A stretch of 64,000 nt of DNA, from NCBI GenBank assembly GCA_016800925.1, contig JABCPU010000266.1, positions 1 through 64,000 of the forward strand. The letters are read 5' to 3'. A program made the translations under genes and the position numbers. The notes beneath the pieces were generated by a model. That model ran no database searches, was not told the origin of the DNA, and saw only the letters and a list, made by a program, of their open reading frames with translations. Positions 43,062 to 54,230 of this stretch are shown piece by piece (position 1 is the first letter of the stretch; each line of letters begins with the position of its first letter). The stretch is from Suillus spraguei. Its lineage: Eukaryota > Basidiomycota > Agaricomycetes > Boletales > Suillaceae.

Positions 43062-44386
43062 TTGTCAATTTCGTAATAACTCCTTTGCTAGGAAATAAGC
43101 CGGTGGTCTGCGCTCTCTCAGCTAGCTACATTTCGACCTTTGTCGGATATCCAGTGTGTTTGCCCTTTCCACATCGACAAAACTTGCGAAATCTGATTGT
43201 TTTTTTAGTTGGATTCTTTGAAGTCGAGACTACAGACCACCAAGACAAGGATGCCAGTACTCAAGCTGGCTGGTATCGTCTATCGAGAAGAAGGAGTAAC
43301 TGGCTTTTATAGAGGTTTTTGGATACCGCTTGTCACAATTTCGTTTGTCCGTGAGTTGTCGTACGCTGTCTGTTCTTTACAGGCCTAACGACTATCCAGG
43401 TGCTGCTTCGTTCACAGTATACAGTGGTACAAAGGAATACTGTCGCAAAAACAACTATTTTACAGGTGATAGAGCTTCCGATGCTGCTCTCGCGGGCGGT
43501 CTCAGTGGCGCTTTGTCTGGGTCATTGATTTCATTTACCAGTGCACGTGCGTGCTCTTCAACTGTATACTTTAAACATCTGACATGTGAAACTAGCCTTC
43601 GAACTCGTCAAGGTATTTTTACTCGGCCAATTTGTCTAGCAAGGTAATCTTCCAAGTCCATTGACAGGTTCGAAGGCAATTGGAATTCAGCATAGCCGCA
43701 ACTAAAGGCGTACAAATGGTCAAACCCCCAAATACTATCGACGCTGTCCGAGAGATTTTTCGAACTCATGGGCTGTCCGGGCTCTGGATAGGGTTCCGTC
43801 TCCACTTTGGCAAATGATATACTTTTATTATTTATTACTCTGACTAACCCGCCCTATAGTGCGAGATACAGCTGGCACTGCTTTGTACTTTTTCGAATAT
43901 GATGCTATGCGACATCTATTGGGCCGCCAGCGCTCGGGAGAGCAGGGACCAACACCGGCATGGCTACCGATACCCACATCCTTGATTCCCTTCGTCTGTG
44001 GTTCGCTGGCCGGTGTGTCTTCATGGGCATTGATATATCCCCTTGATGTGTTAGTCCACAACTTTTTCCTTGCCATAAAACTCATTTTCCCTTCGCCTTT
44101 TAGGGTAAAGACCAAAGTCCAGCAACGTGCTTTAGCTGGCACTCCTCCGAAGGGAGTATGGGAAACCCTCCGTCGCCTCGTGCGCGGTACGGCAGACCAA
44201 TGCAGTCATATTACTACGGCTCAAAATTCATTAGGTCCCGATCCTAAAGATCCAAAGCCGGTCCTTGCTGGTATAGCACGCATATATCGTGGTCTCGGCG
44301 TCAGTGCGGTGCGGAGCATCACAACGCACGGGCTCCTCTGGACATTCTTCGATATCACGTCACATTACATCGATCATCTACCTTGA
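42932..44386 (+). CDS. Mitochondrial carrier family protein (SLC25)
   Basis: An inner-membrane solute carrier of six helices. The first exon is only ten bases (42932-42941, ATGGAACAAG). Spliced to 43092 it gives MEQGNKPVVCALSASYISTF. The three repeats carry variants of the Px[DE]xx[KR] signature: YPLDSLKSRLQT, APFELVKVRRQLEF and YPLDVVKTKVQQ. Other conserved text: REEGVTGFYRGFWIPLVTIS, FRTHGLSGLWIGFR, IARIYRGLGVSAVRSITTHG. One intron (43810-43859) starts GC rather than GT (TTG|GCAAAT). It resembles the yeast YFR045W-type carriers, but the substrate is not deducible. A minus-strand ORF overlaps the first exon and intron. Confidence 0.87.
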
Positions 44387-44637
44387 CTTTCAGAGCGCTA
44401 TTTCAGGGGATCCCATCTAGTTGCATCTTACTTAGAGACAAGGCATGTACTATAACATTTGGTTTAGGATTACCTTGTCTATTCACCATAATCCATATCA
44501 TCCAAGATATTTATCAGTCAATATATGTCACCTAAAGTTGCATGGCAAACTAACTCTACAACATACACCTCAAGGTTATGCAACCTGCTTATTTCCTGTG
44601 GAATGTACCAGAGTGAGAATCTCCTTGCAAGTGGAAT

Positions 44638-44722
44638 GCCGGGGTAGCTCAGCTGGGAGAGCAACAGACTGAAGTGAAGGAGCGTGTTCTGGAGGTCCCG
44701 TGTTCAATCCACGGTCCTGGCA
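44638..44722 (+). tRNA. tRNA-Phe (GAA), intron-containing
   Basis: The cloverleaf reads: acceptor GCCGGGG pairs with TCCTGGC; D arm GCTCAGCTGGGAGAGC; anticodon arm ACAGA-CTGAAG with anticodon GAA at 44671-44673; an intron of about 12 nt (TGAAGGAGCGTG) directly after base 37, the canonical place; TCTGG closing the stem with one mismatch at its outer pair; T arm CCGTG-TTCAATC-CACGG; discriminator A. CCA is not encoded, as usual in eukaryotes. Internal A and B boxes are present as TAGCTCAGCTGGGA and GTGTTCAATCC. Confidence 0.92.
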
Positions 44723-44726
44723 ATTC

Positions 44727-44731
44727 TTTTT
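44727..44731 (+). terminator. RNA polymerase III T-run
   Basis: Five consecutive T residues lie five bases after the tRNA-Phe end, the usual Pol III stop signal. Confidence 0.75.
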
Positions 44732-44797
44732 ACTCAAGATTATAAGATCTATGACGTCTTCACAACACTATGTATACACAATATGAATGTAATGGTA

Positions 44798-46009
44798 TCA
44801 GGCGATAGTGTACTTTCCATAGTCTTTCTCTGGGTCGTATATCTATACCTTGATTAACAGGATATGGACACTGGAGGGATGCCTTACTTACCTCCCATCG
44901 AGAGGCCGGAAAGATGTGCTTAAACCGTTGATACCAACTCCTCTCCACCACTTTGCCAGCGTGTGACTCGTCTTTCTCCTTGGTCGCATCGGCAAGCAGG
45001 CGAATATCATCATGAACGTCGAAATTAAACAATGGCCCGCTCTTTCCACGAGCTTTGTTAATGATGAAGTCATAGAACGTATGATGCTGTCGAAATACAT
45101 TAATATATTGAGATGAATGATCAGCAAGAAAAAACTCACGTGAGGTATTATGAGATCCTCCTTGATGTACATCAAGTTGTCAACGCTAACGCCTCGTAAT
45201 TCCGGGAACTGCTGCCGACACTTCTCCAAGAAGGAGCTAATGGTATCACCTTTCTTACACTAGAGCATCCCGCGAATAAGCCATTGAATGCTAGATCACT
45301 ATGAGAACATACCACAACCGATTTCCTGTGACCGCTCCCATCCCAATAAGAATAGGTAATCTCTATTTCTTCCTGTTTAAGCTCCTCTTGTCTGCGAATC
45401 CATTCTTGGCGCAACCTTTCACGCTCTTTCCTCTCCGCTTCCTCTCGTTCACGGTCCGGAAGGAATGATGTATCCACATTAGGATTCTTACGGAACTTGG
45501 CGCGCTTGGATACTTGTTCACCGTTCTCGACTTCAGGAGTTTGGCGTGACGAGGTGTCTCCTTCGACGTCGCCTTCGTCGTCCATGGCAAACGATAAGGT
45601 AGCTTTGGTCTTCTTGCGTTTCTTTACCCTCCTTGTTTCGTCCCTAAACAAATCCTCCACGGAATATAAGTCATCTTTCCACGCAGTCGTCACGGTACAA
45701 AAGAGAATGGCATTGGACACTGAAAATAACATACTTGAGTTCGTTGGTGCGAGCAGCCTCACGTGCCTTTGCCTCCTCCAGCTCTTTCCTTCTCTGCTGA
45801 AAGTCCTCCAGCCTCACTAGACCTATAGTCTGGTTCTTGAGAGTCTCCTCCATAGAGTCATTTTGACCGACAAATTTGTTGACTGAAGGACGGGATTTTT
45901 CTGTTTCGTTGATGAGTGTCTGTTTTTGGCGCTCATACTCTTCACGATTCTGAGCGCGCTGCTTGATGAAAGCGTCCTCGCGACGTCCTTCAGCGTTGTT
46001 AGTAGCCAT
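44798..46009 (-). CDS. XAP5/FAM50 family protein
   Basis: A conserved nuclear protein linked to splicing and circadian timing in other eukaryotes. From 46009: [20 protein letters not shown], then a charged coiled-coil-like N-terminus ([34 protein letters not shown] text) and a basic patch [19 protein letters not shown], the XAP5 signature. The C-terminal domain holds [89 protein letters not shown] and a last exon ending [13 protein letters not shown]. Four GT-AG introns. Length and order are standard for the family. Confidence 0.92.
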
Positions 46010-46120
46010 AAAGGTTTTGGTTGAGTGGTGTGAAGCACAAAGTTGTGTCGCGGAGTATGAAATACTTCACTTGAAGCTTTCAAGTTCGCTGTTCCCTTCT
46101 AATTATCGTCAGAGTGAGCC

Positions 46121-46669
46121 ATGGTCCATGTCTTGGGGGTGCAGCTCCCAGACTACCAGTATGCAAGGGTGCGCTATAGCCAATTGCCTCTAAAATATTT
46201 GCTCATTGTCAAATTAGTTCGCCTTGACTGCATTCTATGGTGTTGGCCATAAAACAGCACATCGACTTTGTGCACGTCTTCAAATTCACGACAAGTGCAA
46301 AGTTCGAAGTCTAACACCCCATCAAATCACAGAACTTGCCGCCTTCCTTTCCTCTCCTTCTACTTCAACACCTATTCCTCGTTTTCCATTGGCCACATCG
46401 TCCTATAAACCTCCTCCGGCCTCCACTCCGCTCGCGGTCCTAAAGGAGGAGACAAAAAAGCTCTCACAAAGGGCATGGGCAGATCCATTGAGAAACATCA
46501 AGATTGAGAGCGAAGCAAGGAGAGTGGTGAAGGATAATATTGCGCATCACGTATGATAGGCAGTTACGTTGGCAAGAGGCATGCCATGGGTCTGCCTGTC
46601 CGCGGCCAGAATACCCAAAACAACGCGCAGACCGCGAAGAAACTCAACAGGGTCGATCGTCGTGGCTGA
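46121..46669 (+). CDS. Mitochondrial small-subunit ribosomal protein uS13m
   Basis: A head protein of the mitochondrial 37S subunit. Exon 1 (46121-46168) encodes [16 protein letters not shown]; a 49-nt intron follows; exon 2 (46218-46669) begins [20 protein letters not shown] with the helix-two-turn-helix region of S13, and a fungal insertion rich in Pro/Ser. The frame is lost at about 46550, after KDNIAHH: adding one base in CAC(C)GT gives [20 protein letters not shown], then [19 protein letters not shown] and TGA at 46667-46669. The exons sum to 500 nt, one short of 167 codons, which fits a single-base deletion in the sequence. The C-terminal RGQ...RR tail is diagnostic of S13. Confidence 0.88.
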
Positions 46670-46783
46670 GGGTGTTCATTATGTATGTTTCTATATCCTC
46701 GGAAGTTCACCGGATCCCGCGCTTGTCCGTATTCGTCTTCTAGATAATACATTATTCCTATAAGTACATCCAATGAAGCTTCT

Positions 46784-47580
46784 CTAGTCGTCCCCGACTG
46801 GTACTTCTTCTTCCAGGTACTTCAGCAATGTCACCCGAATCTCCGTGCTCTCATCACCACGAAGTACATCGGATAAAAACTCCACCTGCACCTGCATCTG
46901 AACCTTTGAAATGGACGTGATACATAGTTGCGCCGATTATTTTAGTTTGTGAACTTACCATCTCAAGTGCTCCTCTGAGAACACCACACAGCACGTTACT
47001 AAACCATAGCCCTCCTTCCAAAGCTTCGTCAGGGAGTTCGACAAATTCAGCCAAGGGATTCTCATCCAGGGTCAGGATAAAAGAGGAGCCAGGAACTCCT
47101 GACTGTTGAGCTGTACTGGTCGGGCGGGAGGGAGGAGGAGGACCAGAGTGCGCGACTGTTGGTGTGATATTTAGAAAGGATTTAAACCCGACCTTCAAAT
47201 GAAGTGCATCTAAGATCGTCAGCCCAAGGGGGGTAGTGATAAACGCACACCTTCGCCACCACCTCGCCTACTTCTCGGAAGTCAGAGCAGCGACCTAAAG
47301 AGCTCCTTGCAAGGAAGTCCTCGATTAACCGTGTTCCAATGTTATAGCCCATTTTCTCGAGTTGCTTATTCACTTCAGCATAATCTTCATAATCCTGGAT
47401 CAACTGTACGACGAGGGCACCGTATGTAAGAGCAAATAACTCTGAATTCTGTTTTTGGGTTTAGTTGGGGCCTGATTGACCCAAAGACGCGATGCAAAGT
47501 TCAGACCTCACGATTTTATCTGTGCGACTTTTCCATAGGTCCTCTCCGATGGCTTTGTACTGTTTGCTCGTCGTCGCCAT
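46784..47580 (-). CDS. TRAPP complex subunit BET3 (TRAPPC3)
   Basis: A core subunit of the TRAPP complexes, which tether COPII vesicles and activate Ypt1/Rab1. Start at 47580 gives [20 protein letters not shown] + DKI; after an intron [40 protein letters not shown] and [20 protein letters not shown], the highly conserved Bet3 core; then [14 protein letters not shown], a species-specific Pro/Ser insert, [20 protein letters not shown] and [17 protein letters not shown], and a last exon ending [17 protein letters not shown]. Conserved Cys and the hydrophobic channel region are present. Three GT-AG introns. Confidence 0.94.
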
Positions 47581-47698
47581 CGTCGACGAAAGTGAGAGGA
47601 ATGACTAGACTGCCGAATTGGGCAGAACTGAAAGATTGAATCCACGTGCCTGTCAACTCTAACAATCCTACTATCATCAGCAGAACTGCTTGAAAAAT

Positions 47699-48806
47699 AT
47701 GTCACGGCCAGAGTATCAGGCCCCGCCAGAAATTGTATATTTTATTTTCGTCAACTCACATGTGATGTGAGACTGATTTTTGGACATCTGTAGTATTATG
47801 GCGACGCTGAAGCCCAAAAATACACTCAAAAGTATGGTTGTTCACGATGCATCCCTTGCCGTTCTCAGTGTCATACAAGCACCCGTAATCAACAGATCCA
47901 GGCGGATATGACATACCGTGCTCTTGAGTTGCTCAACCTTCCTCCGGATGAACCTGCTTTTCTGTTAGATATAGGATGCGGATCGGGACTTTCAGGTGAG
48001 ATTTTGGAGGAGGAGGGATACATCTGGGCAGGTGTAGATATCGCGCCAAGTATGCTCGGTGAGTGCCAAGTTTTAGCATAGTAAGCACTCGACTTGGGCT
48101 GATTGTAACCAGAAGTCGCACTAGAGAGGGATATTGACGGCGACCTTTTCTTACAAGATATTGGTCAGGGATTTGGTTTTCGACCAGGAAGCTTCGACGG
48201 AGCAATAAGGTCGGTTACTGGACTTAATTTTCATTATTTTATCTTATGGTCTGCTAGTATATCTGTTTTACAATGGCTTTTGAATGCTGAAACCTCGCAT
48301 CCAACGTCTTCACCGCCACACCGCCTAACTCGTTTCTTCACGACTCTACACTCTGCTCTTCGAAATCCTTCCCGAGCAGTCTTTCAATTTTACCCGACTT
48401 CTGACGACCAGATACAACTGATTACCTCTATAGCACAGAAGGCCGGCTTTGGAGGAGGTGTCGTTGTAGATTACCCAAATTCCAAGAAGGCAAGAAAGGT
48501 GTTCTTATGCTTGTTGGTTGGCGGAGGAGGCACGCAGCAGCAAATGCCTAAGGGCGTAGAGGGCGAAGACGACGAACAAGTAAGATTCGAGAGAAGAAGG
48601 GAAAAGGAAAGGAAGAGAGATGTAAGTGGGAAGAGAAAGAACGTGAAAGACAAGGATTGGATCCTGAAGAAAAAAGAGGCAAGTCATATGGAAACTGACC
48701 ATGCCTATTTGCTCACTGATATCTTTAGTTGTATCGCCAACGAGGAAAAGAAGGGGTACCAAGGGACTCAAAATTCACTGGCCGCAAGCGCAAACCAGTC
48801 TTCTAG
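47699..48806 (+). CDS. 18S rRNA (guanine-N7)-methyltransferase BUD23
   Basis: A SAM-dependent enzyme that methylates a guanine in the 18S rRNA P-site region and helps 40S maturation, acting with Trm112. Exon 1 (47699-47734) reads MSRPEYQAPPEI; the next exons give YYGDAEAQKYTQ, QIQADMTYRALELLNLP, the SAM-binding motif LLDIGCGSGLSGEILEEEG, FDGAISISVLQWLLNAE, then QKAGFGGGVVVDYPNSKKAR and the basic C-terminal tail DKDWILKKKELYRQRGKEGV, PRDSKFTGRKRKPVF. The last intron (48679-48728) has a GC donor (GAG|GCAAGT) and AG acceptor, the classic GC-AG type. The stop at 48804 lies 72 bp from the end of the convergent BCS1-like gene. Confidence 0.93.
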
Positions 48807-48877
48807 TGGAGTATCTCGTAGTATCTCACGAACACAGGATCTTCGTAAAAGGATACCATACAAGTGGTTACGTCTAT

Positions 48878-50512
48878 TCATGTCCGTCTCTCTACGAATA
48901 GCTCTGGGAGGGTCTTGACCGCATCCTGAGCATTGTTCCTGATGAACAAGCCTTGGAGGGAAGCCATGCTGATTTGCTTCCCATTAGACATTTCTTTGCT
49001 AGTTAATTCCTCTACCTGCTGCCCCATGCGTTCTATATGCTCCGGTTGGGCAAATTCACAACCACCGTAAAAACGTGTAAAGAGCGTGCGTGCTTGTGTG
49101 GGTGACGCGTTATCAACAAGCACGTTTAGATCAACACGCCCTGGTCTGATGAGTGCCGGATCCAGTTTTCCGAAGTGATTTGTCGTCATGAAAATGATTC
49201 GCTCTTCCCCTGAGGCAACACCATCCAAAGCGTTCAAAAAGCCAGAGAATGTGATAGAAGACTGATACCTATAGTGTGTGCTGTTAACTGTGCGTTTCGA
49301 AGTATCATACTCATCGACTCACCCATCCTCGCTTGTTTGCACGCGTTTGTTAAATGCGGCATCCACGTCTTCGATGAGTATAAAGCTACGCTCCGGGGCA
49401 TTTGATAACAGGTGATTAAGTTTATCGTCGCCGAGTCCTCGTTCTGACAAATTGAGTAGACATATATCATATGATAACGATCCTGCCAATGCTTGAATAT
49501 AGGAAGTCTTTCCTGAACCAGGGGGGCCATGCAATAGATATCCCCTTCGATAAGGAATGCCCCGGTCCGCATACCATTGACGTCGTTGCAAGAACGCCTT
49601 GACATCCTGTTCTACCTTTTCACTTACACCCGTATCCAGCACGACACTATGGAGTGGACGCTTTCGCCGAGGTTGACCAAATGGCTTCCATTCGATCCCC
49701 CATGCGGTTCTGATCACGAGTTTTCCTTCTTGGCCGCGGAGAGCAAGGTCGCGTGCTTCTGTGAGGAGCTTCGAGAAAAGATGGCGATCTCTGGATAGTG
49801 TTGTTACTGTCACAGTTTCCCATGGCGTGCCCGACACGAGTTGCATCGAGCGCGTCTCACGTTCTCTTTTCATCTTGATCGTAGAGTTATGAAAATATGT
49901 TCCGGTGTGATACATGATACGACTGACCTGCATCCAAGCTCCACCATACTTGAACCAATGCGTTCCTGGACCTGCAACTAGCCTGAATAGAACAGAAGAA
50001 CTCCCATTACTGCGTTGCTCGACCGCAGTTTCGACACTTAGTTGATGGCTGCGCAACCAAGACTCGGCTCTTCGAGAAGAAGTTGGAGCAGCTGATTGTG
50101 CATTGTGTGCAAGCCATGCGAGAAACCACTCATATGCGCGGTCTTTGTTGTTCACCTCTAATGATACGAGGAGACGCCGACGAAGTGCGGTAGTACCAAA
50201 GATCAGACTTTGACGAAGTACAGTTAAACCAACGCCGACGCCCTGGCTCACGTGTCAAGTGTGAACAATTTTAAAAATGTAGTACGGACCATGAGACCGA
50301 AACCAGCTTGGAAGTAGGGGCTATACTTTCGAATAGCTCTCAGTAACTCGCGAGTCGCCAGAAACATTACAGAGAACGTACTTATCACCTATGAGGCTGC
50401 TAATGAGGGAGGATGAAGTTGTCCCTACATCTTGGGGTATTGCCAGACCAGCACTCGACAAGCCAGGTGCATTCGCAACCTGGCCTTCCAGAGAAGTACC
50501 ATGGATAGCCAT
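48878..50512 (-). CDS. BCS1-type mitochondrial AAA ATPase
   Basis: An AAA protein of the mitochondrial inner membrane; Bcs1 translocates the folded Rieske Fe-S protein for complex III assembly. The N-terminal exon from 50512 is followed by a BCS1-N region (RLLVSLEVNNKDRAYEWFLA; GPGTHWFKYGGAWMQVSR; VTVTTLSRDRHLFSKLLTEA). The AAA core has RGIPYRRGYLLHGPPGSGKT (Walker A), LLNLSERGLGDDKLNHLLSN, FILIEDVDAAFNKR (Walker B), FSGFLNALDGVASGEERIIF, MTTNHFGKLDPALIRPGRVD with the arginine finger region, and a C-terminal lid. Three introns. Several BCS1 paralogues exist in mushrooms, so exact orthology is uncertain. Confidence 0.87.
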
Positions 50513-50730
50513 GATAAGCTAGTATCAGCCAAAACCAGAGAAAGCTTTGCGCCTAGATAGGTAACTTGCCCAAGCTAGTCTCACTAAAAGCAAACCAAAA
50601 AGAATGGTGCTTCTTTGTTATGGACTAGTAATGGTACAAAGCAAAAAAATCGGAGCGATTCCTAATTTGGAGCGCGTTTGTTGGTGCGACTGCCTGTTTT
50701 TCTCGTTATCCTCTTCCATCGCGCGGTGCC

Positions 50731-52570
50731 ATGGTCAAGCACTCGTCCGTTGCTGAGGCATACTCCATCCTCGGTCTCCAAGAGGTATAATTTTTTTTGA
50801 TTTTTTGTAGAAGTCCATTTTATCGAAAATCATTTTTAGGGTGCCACTCTTGAGGAGGTCAAGTCTGCTTATAGACAGGTGAGTTGTCCAAGCAAAAATA
50901 CATTGGTGGCTATTCCGATAACATCATATTTAGCATGCGCTGCGCACTCATCCAGACAAAAATCCTAACAATGCTAATGCTACAGAACAGTTTCAGGCAA
51001 TCGGTGATGCATACACTGTCCTCCAAAGGCACCTGAATCCACCTACTGGCTCTAGACGGATGCATTCTCATGGCATGGACGACGATGACGACGAATATGA
51101 CGACTACGAATACTACGAGGACGATTTCTATGACTATGAAAACGAAACAGATCGCACTGCATTTTTCGTGTGCGTCATTACAGTCGCCTGCAGACGTAAA
51201 CTCTAGATGCATCCTTCACAGATACATTTTCTCCCAGTTTGTGAATGGGGAAAGTATATGTTTTAGACGACGTAAGTGATTTATTTCCCTAGTTGTGGTT
51301 CGATGGGGATAGAACGTCTGGTGTAGCCGACCCTCACGGTAATTATTGTCGTCGATCTCTCTCGCCTGAAACCCCCGAACAATATAGGGCTCGAATCGAA
51401 CGGGCTTGCCAAGAGCAAATCGAAGGCGAAAAACGGCGCGCTGAAAAGGCAGCTGAACGCAAAGCTTTCGAAGCACGGCAACGCGAGCAGGGTATGTGAC
51501 TCATCTTCAGTCGTTATGATTATAAATTACCCCTCTCTAGAACGTAAAGAAGCAGCTGAGAGGCAACAAGCTAAGGCAGCATCGAAAAAGGCAGAATCTT
51601 TAGCCGCTCGTAAACGAGCGGCTGAGACTGCTGAGGCTCAGCAACGGCGTGTCCAGACTACAAGATCAGAAGCTTTTTCGGCTGCACGTAAAGGAGACGT
51701 TGTCAAAGTCAAGAAAGCAGTTTGGGAAGAAAATGTCGATGCTACTGGAGGTGAAAGCAAGCCTGGTTGCGAAGCCTACGTCAAGAGGCCACCTAAAGAT
51801 CCGAAGGAAACACTGTTGCATATCGCTACACGGCGAGGTGATGCTGACCTCGTGGAGTGGTTAGACGCCCACAGTCAGTCACGTTGTTTTAATTACCGCT
51901 GTCACGAGTCAATTAACCCGTTCTAGGTGCAGATCCGGAAGAGCGTAACTCTGCAGGGCTGTCGGCCTTGCACTTGGCGCTCCAGCATGGTTGTATCCCA
52001 ATCATAAACCATTTCTTCCAGTCATATGATCCGAAGCAAGACGACGACCATAGTGCGATTTATAGCCTCTCACCACCAATGTCGCTTCTTTCTCTAGCTT
52101 TGGAATCCGGCCAGCCCGAGGTTGTGTGGCTGATCCTCGAAAAGGGTCTGGCTTCGACCCAAGATATCGGAAATGCGTGGACGCAGGTTACGTCTGGACA
52201 GACCAATCAGCCACTGTTCAAGAAACTTCCCCGAGATAGTGTCAAGTTTTCAGAGATCCAGAACCTTTTGATGACGTTTGGAGGGTTTACACCACCACCA
52301 ACACCAAAGGTCTCGATCTCACAGGATACGAGACATATTTCGCCTTCTCCCCTTTCGTCATCTCCGCCGGTTGGCTCTGTCAAGAATCGTCAGCAGACTC
52401 GTGCCAAAAAACCAGGTGTCAACCAGGTTCGTTCTAACGCTCAATCTGCCAAATTACCCCACAACAGCGCCCCGCCTGCCCCCTCAGAACCGCATTTGCG
52501 GGGTCCCGGTGTTGGACGTGGGCAGGGTCGCGTACGTGGTCGTGGCCGGGGTCGTGGACGTGGGACCTAG
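50731..52570 (+). CDS. J-domain protein with ankyrin repeats and RGG tail
   Basis: Exon 1 starts MVKHSSVAEAYSILGLQEGA, and after a second intron reads ALRTHPDKNPNNANATEQFQ, so the HPD motif needed to stimulate Hsp70 is intact. An acidic Asp/Tyr-rich stretch (DDDDDEYDDYEYYEDDFYDY) follows, then a Lys/Arg/Glu/Ala coiled coil (QIEGEKRRAEKAAERKAFEA, ASKKAESLAARKRAAETAEA). Two or three ankyrin-like repeats come next (TLLHIATRRGDADLVEWLDA, SALHLALQHGCIPIINHF, SLLSLALESGQPEVVWLILE). The C-terminus is Pro-rich and finishes in a GRGQGRVRGRGRGRGRGT RGG-type RNA-binding tail. The layout recalls ankyrin-containing DNAJC proteins. Exon limits near 51180-51290 are uncertain. Confidence 0.82.
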
Positions 52571-52988
52571 ATCGTCATCCAGTGATCGCATACCTTTGTT
52601 CCGTGTGCTCCTCGGCATCAGCATATTTCATGATTCTTCCATTTCGTTCTTTTCATCACTTGACACGTACCTCTCATTCCTCTTCTTGACACACCATGCA
52701 TCCATAAGTATCAATTGCGTCATCCCATGGTCTATAGCTGATATGATCGCGAGCTAATGTTAATATCGCAAGCTTGTGTAATATTTACTCTATGCGCATA
52801 CATCACTCGTATGTAAATTACATTGTTTGTAGTATTCTTTGATGGTGTCATCAATGACTATTTGCTTCTGTTTAATTCCAAAGCTGTTGACAAAGACGGC
52901 CAAACAAGCTCACTGGTGCTTCAACTTTGACCACATTGGTCCTTCATTTACATCCAGCTGTCAATCTTTACACCAAATCACTGCCATC
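52571..52988. other. Intergenic between J-domain gene and LUC7
   Basis: 3' UTR of the upstream gene and the promoter of LUC7. AT-rich near 52750-52850. No gene recognised. Confidence 0.5.
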
Positions 52989-54230
52989 ATGGGTCGACTA
53001 GCGGAAATGCAGAGGAAGCTCCTTGAGGTATGCCATTCATCTGGCTGCCGAAGCATTGTCTTTAATTTACGTGTCTAGCAAATGATGGGCCCTGAGGCAA
53101 TGGGAGTTGCCAATGCCAACCTCGTCTGGTCTGACGATAAAGTTTGCCGGAACTTTCTGTGCGGGACATGCCCTCATGCACTTTTCACAAATACTGTACG
53201 TTGATTCGCTGGTTTCTCCAAGCACTAAAATGGAACTTCTCCACGTAGAAAATGGATCTTGGAGCATGCCCAAAATCACACACGGAGCGATTGAAAACAG
53301 AGTTTCTGGCAGCTAGAGAGGCAAACCCAAGTGATCCTATATTTGCTCGTTTCCAAATGGAGTATGAGTCGAACATATTTGCGTTTGTGGATGAATGCGA
53401 CAGAAGGATTCGGGCTGCGCACCGGAGGTTGGAGAAGACACCAGAGGAGAATGCGAAGACAACCAATTTGATGCGAGAAATCGCTGAAATTGAGTTGGCT
53501 ATTCAGGGTGGGACTGAGAAGATCGAGACCCTTGGTATGTGCTTTTCCCTTCGGAAGTTTGCCTACTTTCTTACATTCCCAGGTGAACAAGGAAAGGTCG
53601 ATGAGTCAATGAGGGAGATGGCCGCCATCGAGGCTTTGAAGAGCGAGAAATCGGAAAAGGAGGTATGTAGCGCCCTCGATTGATTTCCACCATGGGAACA
53701 GGATCTCATTCTAGCGTTGGATCTAGCGAGAGCTTCAACAACTCACAGATACTTCCGGAGCCTCCGGCCATCAGAAACTTCGGGTGTGTGACGTTTGTGG
53801 TGCATACCTTTCTGTGCTCGATTCGGACCGACGCCTTGCGGACCACTTTGGAGGCAAGGTATGTTGTTTCCCACACCAGTTCGCCTAAAGAATGGATTCT
53901 CATATGTCGGTAGATGCACTTGGGTTACCATGAGTTGCGAAACATGCTAAGCAAGTTTCGGGAAGAACGTGAAAAGCGTAAAATGCCACCTCCGTCTTCT
54001 GCACCTCCCTCCGGTGCAACCGGAGGTGCAGGAAAACCCGGCGGTGAGCGAGGTGGCGATCATCGGTCATCACGTGATGATCGTGAACGTGAACGAGGGT
54101 ATGATAGACACGCATCGAGATATGAGTGAGTTTGTTGGCGGCCTCCATGATAACGTTAAATAATGGTTCTTCCAGTGATCGTCGAAGAGATCGTGATCGT
54201 TCTCGATCTCCCAGTCGCAGACGATATTGA
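52989..54230 (+). CDS. U1 snRNP-associated protein LUC7
   Basis: A nuclear splicing factor that helps U1 snRNP select 5' splice sites. MGRLAEMQRKLLE joins QMMGPEAMGVANANLVWSDD and KVCRNFLCGTCPHALFTNT, holding the first CCCH zinc finger; then KMDLGACPKSHTERLKTEFL, coiled-coil text ERRIRAAHRRLEK-like, and IAEIELAIQGGTEKIETL. After splicing at TCTAG|CGAGAG the frame reads RELQQLTDTSGASGHQKLRV, CDVCGAYLSVLDSDRRLADH, the second C2H2 finger, then GGKMHLGYHELRNMLSKFRE and an Arg/Ser/Asp-rich tail ending RSRSPSRRRY. About seven introns, all short GT-AG. Confidence 0.93.

Noticed and set aside
32343..43647. Many ORFs in other frames over the 31-64 kb genes
   Set aside because: They overlap well-supported spliced exons and have no independent protein features, except the antisense frame at 42533-43061, which was kept.
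38186..46669. Calling uL3m and uS13m pseudogenes because of frameshifts
   Set aside because: Conserved residues, splice sites and terminal stops are all intact apart from one base each, so sequence error is more likely than decay.
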